Shown: piece after piece, positions 4,788 through 7,160 of the stretch
Numbering within the stretch: the first letter of the stretch is position 1
Layout: the number at the start of each line of letters is the position of its first letter
Origin: Candidatus Schekmanbacteria bacterium
GTDB taxonomy: Bacteria; Schekmanbacteria; GWA2-38-11; J061
DNA length: 7,160 nt
NCBI GenBank assembly: GCA_003695725.1
Contig: RFHX01000033.1
Coordinates: 1-7,160 of the forward strand
Reading direction: 5' to 3'
Made by a program: the position numbers and the translations under genes
Notes under the pieces: model-generated
The model's database searches: none
The model's input: the letters and a program-made list of their open reading frames with translations, nothing else
Told to the model about the DNA's origin: nothing

Positions 4788-6554
4788 AACAATCTATTGG
4801 AAAAAACTCCAAGATTCATATTTTTTACTGGCAAAGGTGGTGTTGGCAAGACTTCAATATCTTGCGCTGTGGCTGTAGGGCTTGCAGATTCTGGGAAGAA
4901 AGTACTTCTGATTAGCACTGATCCAGCATCGAACTTGAGTGAAGTGCTTAATACAGAAGTTACTACAAAACCACAGCAAATAAAAGGATTACGAAACCTT
5001 TTTGCAATGAATATCAATCCCATTAAAGCAGCAGAGCAGTATCGTGAAAAAATGGTTTCACCATATCGAGGAGTACTGCCTGATGAAGCAATTGAGCAGA
5101 TGGAAGAACAGCTTTCAGGTGCCTGCACAGTAGAGATTGCAGGATTCAATGAATTTTCAAAATTTATTGGAGATGAGAATATTATAGGTGATTATGAGCA
5201 TATAGTTTTAGACACTGCACCAACAGGACATACTCTTCGTCTTTTGAATTTGCCTTCTGCATGGAACGATTTTATTGCTACAAATCAAACAGGAAGCTCC
5301 TGTTTAGGTCCAGTATCAGGCTTAAAAGAGCAAAAAGCACTCTATGAGAAAGTGCTAAGTGAACTGAAAAACCCTGAAAAAACTCTATTAGTATTGGTTG
5401 CTACAGCAGAAAAAATAGCTTTACTTGAAGCCGAGAAAGCAAGCCGTGAATTGAAAGAATTGGGAATAAAAAATCAACATCTTGTTATTAATGCAATCTT
5501 TGAAAATGGTTCAGATGATAAAATTGCAAAAGCCTTTGCGATAAAATCACAAAAAGCGCTTGAAGAAATACCACAAGAAATTGAAAATCTTCCTTCTACA
5601 CGGATTTCTTACTGTCCTAAAGGCATCATAGGGATAGAATCATTAAGAGAAATTTGTAAAGAGTCTGGTGATGCAATTGAAAAGGCAGATTACAAAAAAT
5701 TGAATTCATTTGTAAAAGAAATTTTGAAAGAAACTTGGGATTGGCATTCATTCATCGATGGACTTGAATCAAAAGGATATGGCGTCATAATGACAATGGG
5801 AAAAGGAGGTGTCGGAAAAACTACAATTGCCTCAGCTATAGCTGTTTCTCTTGCTGAAAGAGGTAATCCTGTGCTTCTTTCAACAACCGATCCTGCAGCG
5901 CATATTCAATATACAGTAGATTCTGATTGTCCAAATTTAGAAATTTCCAGAATCGACCCTAAGGCAGAGACCAATCGATATGTAAGTACTATTCTTGAAA
6001 GGAATAGGGAGAAGCTGTCTAAAAATGATATGGCACTTCTTGAAGAGGAGCTTCGTTCACCATGTATTGAAGAAGTGGCTGTTTTTGAGGCATTCGCAAG
6101 GACAGTGGCAAAGGGGAAAAACAAGTTTATAGTTCTCGATACTGCGCCAACGGGGCATACCTTGCTTCTTCTCGATTCAACACAATCCTTTCATCGTGAA
6201 GTTGAAAAAACATCAGATGGTTTGCCTTCAGAAGTGAAAGAACTTCTGCCTCTTATTAGGGATCCGAGTTTTACCTGCGTTCTCATTGTCACTTTGGCTG
6301 AAGCAACACCTGTGCATGAGGCGGCATATCTTCAGAATGACCTTCTGCGGGCTGGCATTAAACCTTTTGGTTGGATTATCAACAGGAGTTTTGCAATTTC
6401 TGATTCAAAGGATCCCTTGCTCTTTCAAAAAGGGTTGACTGAAATTCCTTATATAAATGAGGTTATAAATAAGCACTCATCAAAGACATTGATTCTACCA
6501 TGGATAACAGAAGATACATATGGAATTGATAACTTGAAGAGGATAACAGTTTAA
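4785..6554 (+). CDS. arsA: Arsenite-stimulated pump ATPase ArsA (two-domain)
   Basis: A 589-residue cytoplasmic ATPase made of two homologous halves, which energises the arsenite exporter. Half A1 has the Walker A loop GKGGVGKTS (16-24) and the signature [12 protein letters not shown] starting at Asp143. Half A2 has GKGGVGKTT (339-347) and [12 protein letters not shown] starting at Asp452. The three metalloid-binding cysteines of E. coli ArsA (113, 172, 422) are present as Cys114 ([11 protein letters not shown]), Cys173 (GSSCLGP) and Cys427 ([13 protein letters not shown]). The linker lies roughly at 310-335. Length is close to the 583-residue E. coli protein and both ATP sites look intact. 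It overlaps arsD by one base, and acr3 begins 13 bases later, so ArsA here would associate with an ACR3 pump and not with ArsB, an arrangement known from other bacteria. The gene is A+T-rich, like arsD. Confidence 0.97.
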   Translation: MNNLLEKTPRFIFFTGKGGVGKTSISCAVAVGLADSGKKVLLISTDPASNLSEVLNTEVTTKPQQIKGLRNLFAMNINPIKAAEQYREKMVSPYRGVLPDEAIEQMEEQLSGACTVEIAGFNEFSKFIGDENIIGDYEHIVLDTAPTGHTLRLLNLPSAWNDFIATNQTGSSCLGPVSGLKEQKALYEKVLSELKNPEKTLLVLVATAEKIALLEAEKASRELKELGIKNQHLVINAIFENGSDDKIAKAFAIKSQKALEEIPQEIENLPSTRISYCPKGIIGIESLREICKESGDAIEKADYKKLNSFVKEILKETWDWHSFIDGLESKGYGVIMTMGKGGVGKTTIASAIAVSLAERGNPVLLSTTDPAAHIQYTVDSDCPNLEISRIDPKAETNRYVSTILERNREKLSKNDMALLEEELRSPCIEEVAVFEAFARTVAKGKNKFIVLDTAPTGHTLLLLDSTQSFHREVEKTSDGLPSEVKELLPLIRDPSFTCVLIVTLAEATPVHEAAYLQNDLLRAGIKPFGWIINRSFAISDSKDPLLFQKGLTEIPYINEVINKHSSKTLILPWITEDTYGIDNLKRITV

Positions 6555-6567
6555 AAGGAGGGGGAAT

Positions 6568-7160
6568 ATGGGAAACGAAGTTTGCAATAACACTGAAGAT
6601 AGAAGAATGACAAGCATCTTTGAACGCTATCTGACTATCTGGGTTGGACTTTGCATAATTGCAGGTATAGTTTTGGGAAAAATTGCTCCCAATGTGGCAA
6701 AAACCTTGGATGGTATGTCAATCTTCGTCAACGGCGCTCCTGTCGTGTCTATTCCAATAGCAATATGTCTCTTTTTTATGATGTATCCTATTATGGTGAA
6801 GATAGACTTTGCTGAAGTGGTGAAGGCAGGTAAAAGTGGGAAACCTGTACTTTTGACCCTCTTTGTCAACTGGTGCATAAAACCCTTTACAATGTATGCA
6901 ATTGCCCTTTTTTTCCTTGGAATAGTATTCAGAGGATTTATCGGCGCCGAGGCGATGGATTATGTAAAGATGCCTTTTGGGCTTGACCTTCCACTCGGCG
7001 CTACCCACGGTGCCGGCACAGTGGTGATGCATAATGGTATGAAAATGCTTGAAGTGCCGCTGTGGCGAAGCTATCTTGCAGGATGTATTCTTCTTGGTAT
7101 TGCTCCCTGCACTGCAATGGTACTTGTATGGGGTTATCTTGCCCGTGGAAGTGACGGACT
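6568..7160 (+). CDS. acr3: ACR3-family arsenite exporter, cut by the window end
   Basis: The first 197 codons of an integral membrane arsenite/H+ antiporter of the ACR3 (arsenical resistance-3) family; no stop is reached. After a 17-residue polar start comes [20 protein letters not shown] (helix 1), then [18 protein letters not shown], the family's conserved helix 2 region, then [21 protein letters not shown]. The signature [12 protein letters not shown] contains Cys181, equivalent to the essential conserved cysteine of bacterial ACR3 proteins. Between the third hydrophobic region and this signature is an extra segment of about 35-40 residues, roughly 125-162, not found in the usual short ACR3 proteins. 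The start ATG has a strong ribosome site, AAGGAGGGGG (6555-6564), 13 bases after arsA ends. It exports the arsenite made by ArsC, with ArsA/ArsD probably raising its efficiency. A full protein would need around another 190 or more residues beyond the window. Confidence 0.93.
   Translation, partial: MGNEVCNNTEDRRMTSIFERYLTIWVGLCIIAGIVLGKIAPNVAKTLDGMSIFVNGAPVVSIPIAICLFFMMYPIMVKIDFAEVVKAGKSGKPVLLTLFVNWCIKPFTMYAIALFFLGIVFRGFIGAEAMDYVKMPFGLDLPLGATHGAGTVVMHNGMKMLEVPLWRSYLAGCILLGIAPCTAMVLVWGYLARGSDG

Noticed and set aside
4658-5149. Open frame on the - strand (163 codons) across the arsD-arsA junction
   Set aside because: Antisense to two strongly conserved genes and without a ribosome site or family resemblance.
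6627-7032. Two overlapping open frames on the - strand near the right edge
   Set aside because: Antisense to the acr3 gene, which reads through without a break on the + strand.
1-7160. tRNA, rRNA, CRISPR arrays, insertion sequences, attachment sites
   Set aside because: Gaps between genes are all under 100 bases and contain no cloverleaf, repeat-spacer series or transposase code.

Overview
The window is a dense, one-strand bacterial arsenic/metalloid resistance region. Ten genes are read, all on the + strand, most with Shine-Dalgarno sites of the GGAGG type. The last gene runs off the right edge. The organism cannot be named from the sequence. An AT-rich bacterium, probably an anaerobe, fits best (desulfobacterial, nitrospirotal, clostridial or candidate-phylum types are all possible). 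Grounds are a thioredoxin-type ArsC, a two-domain ArsA with ArsD, an ACR3 exporter, and an FmdE-family protein of the kind seen in anaerobes. This assignment is inference.

Left block (11-3491): an ArsR/SmtB repressor (arsR-1) is followed by a near-perfect 11-2-11 inverted repeat (345-368) that looks like its operator. Four genes follow: a PF03773-type permease (ArsP/SO_0444-like), an FmdE-family protein with a C-terminal four-cysteine zinc motif, a TauE/SafE-type membrane exporter, and a 77-residue thioredoxin-like CxxC protein. This set carries no classical ars enzyme and its substrate is not settled by the sequence. It is the least described part of the window.

Right block (3524 to the end): an AT-rich control region with a palindrome (3555-3568) precedes a second ArsR repressor with a cysteine-rich tail. 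Then come arsC (arsenate to arsenite), arsD (arsenite metallochaperone), arsA (arsenite-stimulated ATPase) and an acr3 arsenite exporter. Genes are packed tightly: arsR-2/arsC are 8 bases apart, the arsD ribosome site overlaps the arsC stop, arsD/arsA share a TGATG junction, and acr3 starts 13 bases after arsA.

Working model: ArsC reduces arsenate using thioredoxin-type electrons, ArsD hands arsenite to ArsA, and ArsA powers or assists the ACR3 exporter. The left block would be a separately sensed efflux/redox module for a related thiol-reactive toxicant (organoarsenical, thio-arsenical or a soft metal). No RNA genes, insertion sequences, CRISPR arrays or attachment sites were seen. No non-coding gap exceeds 100 bases.
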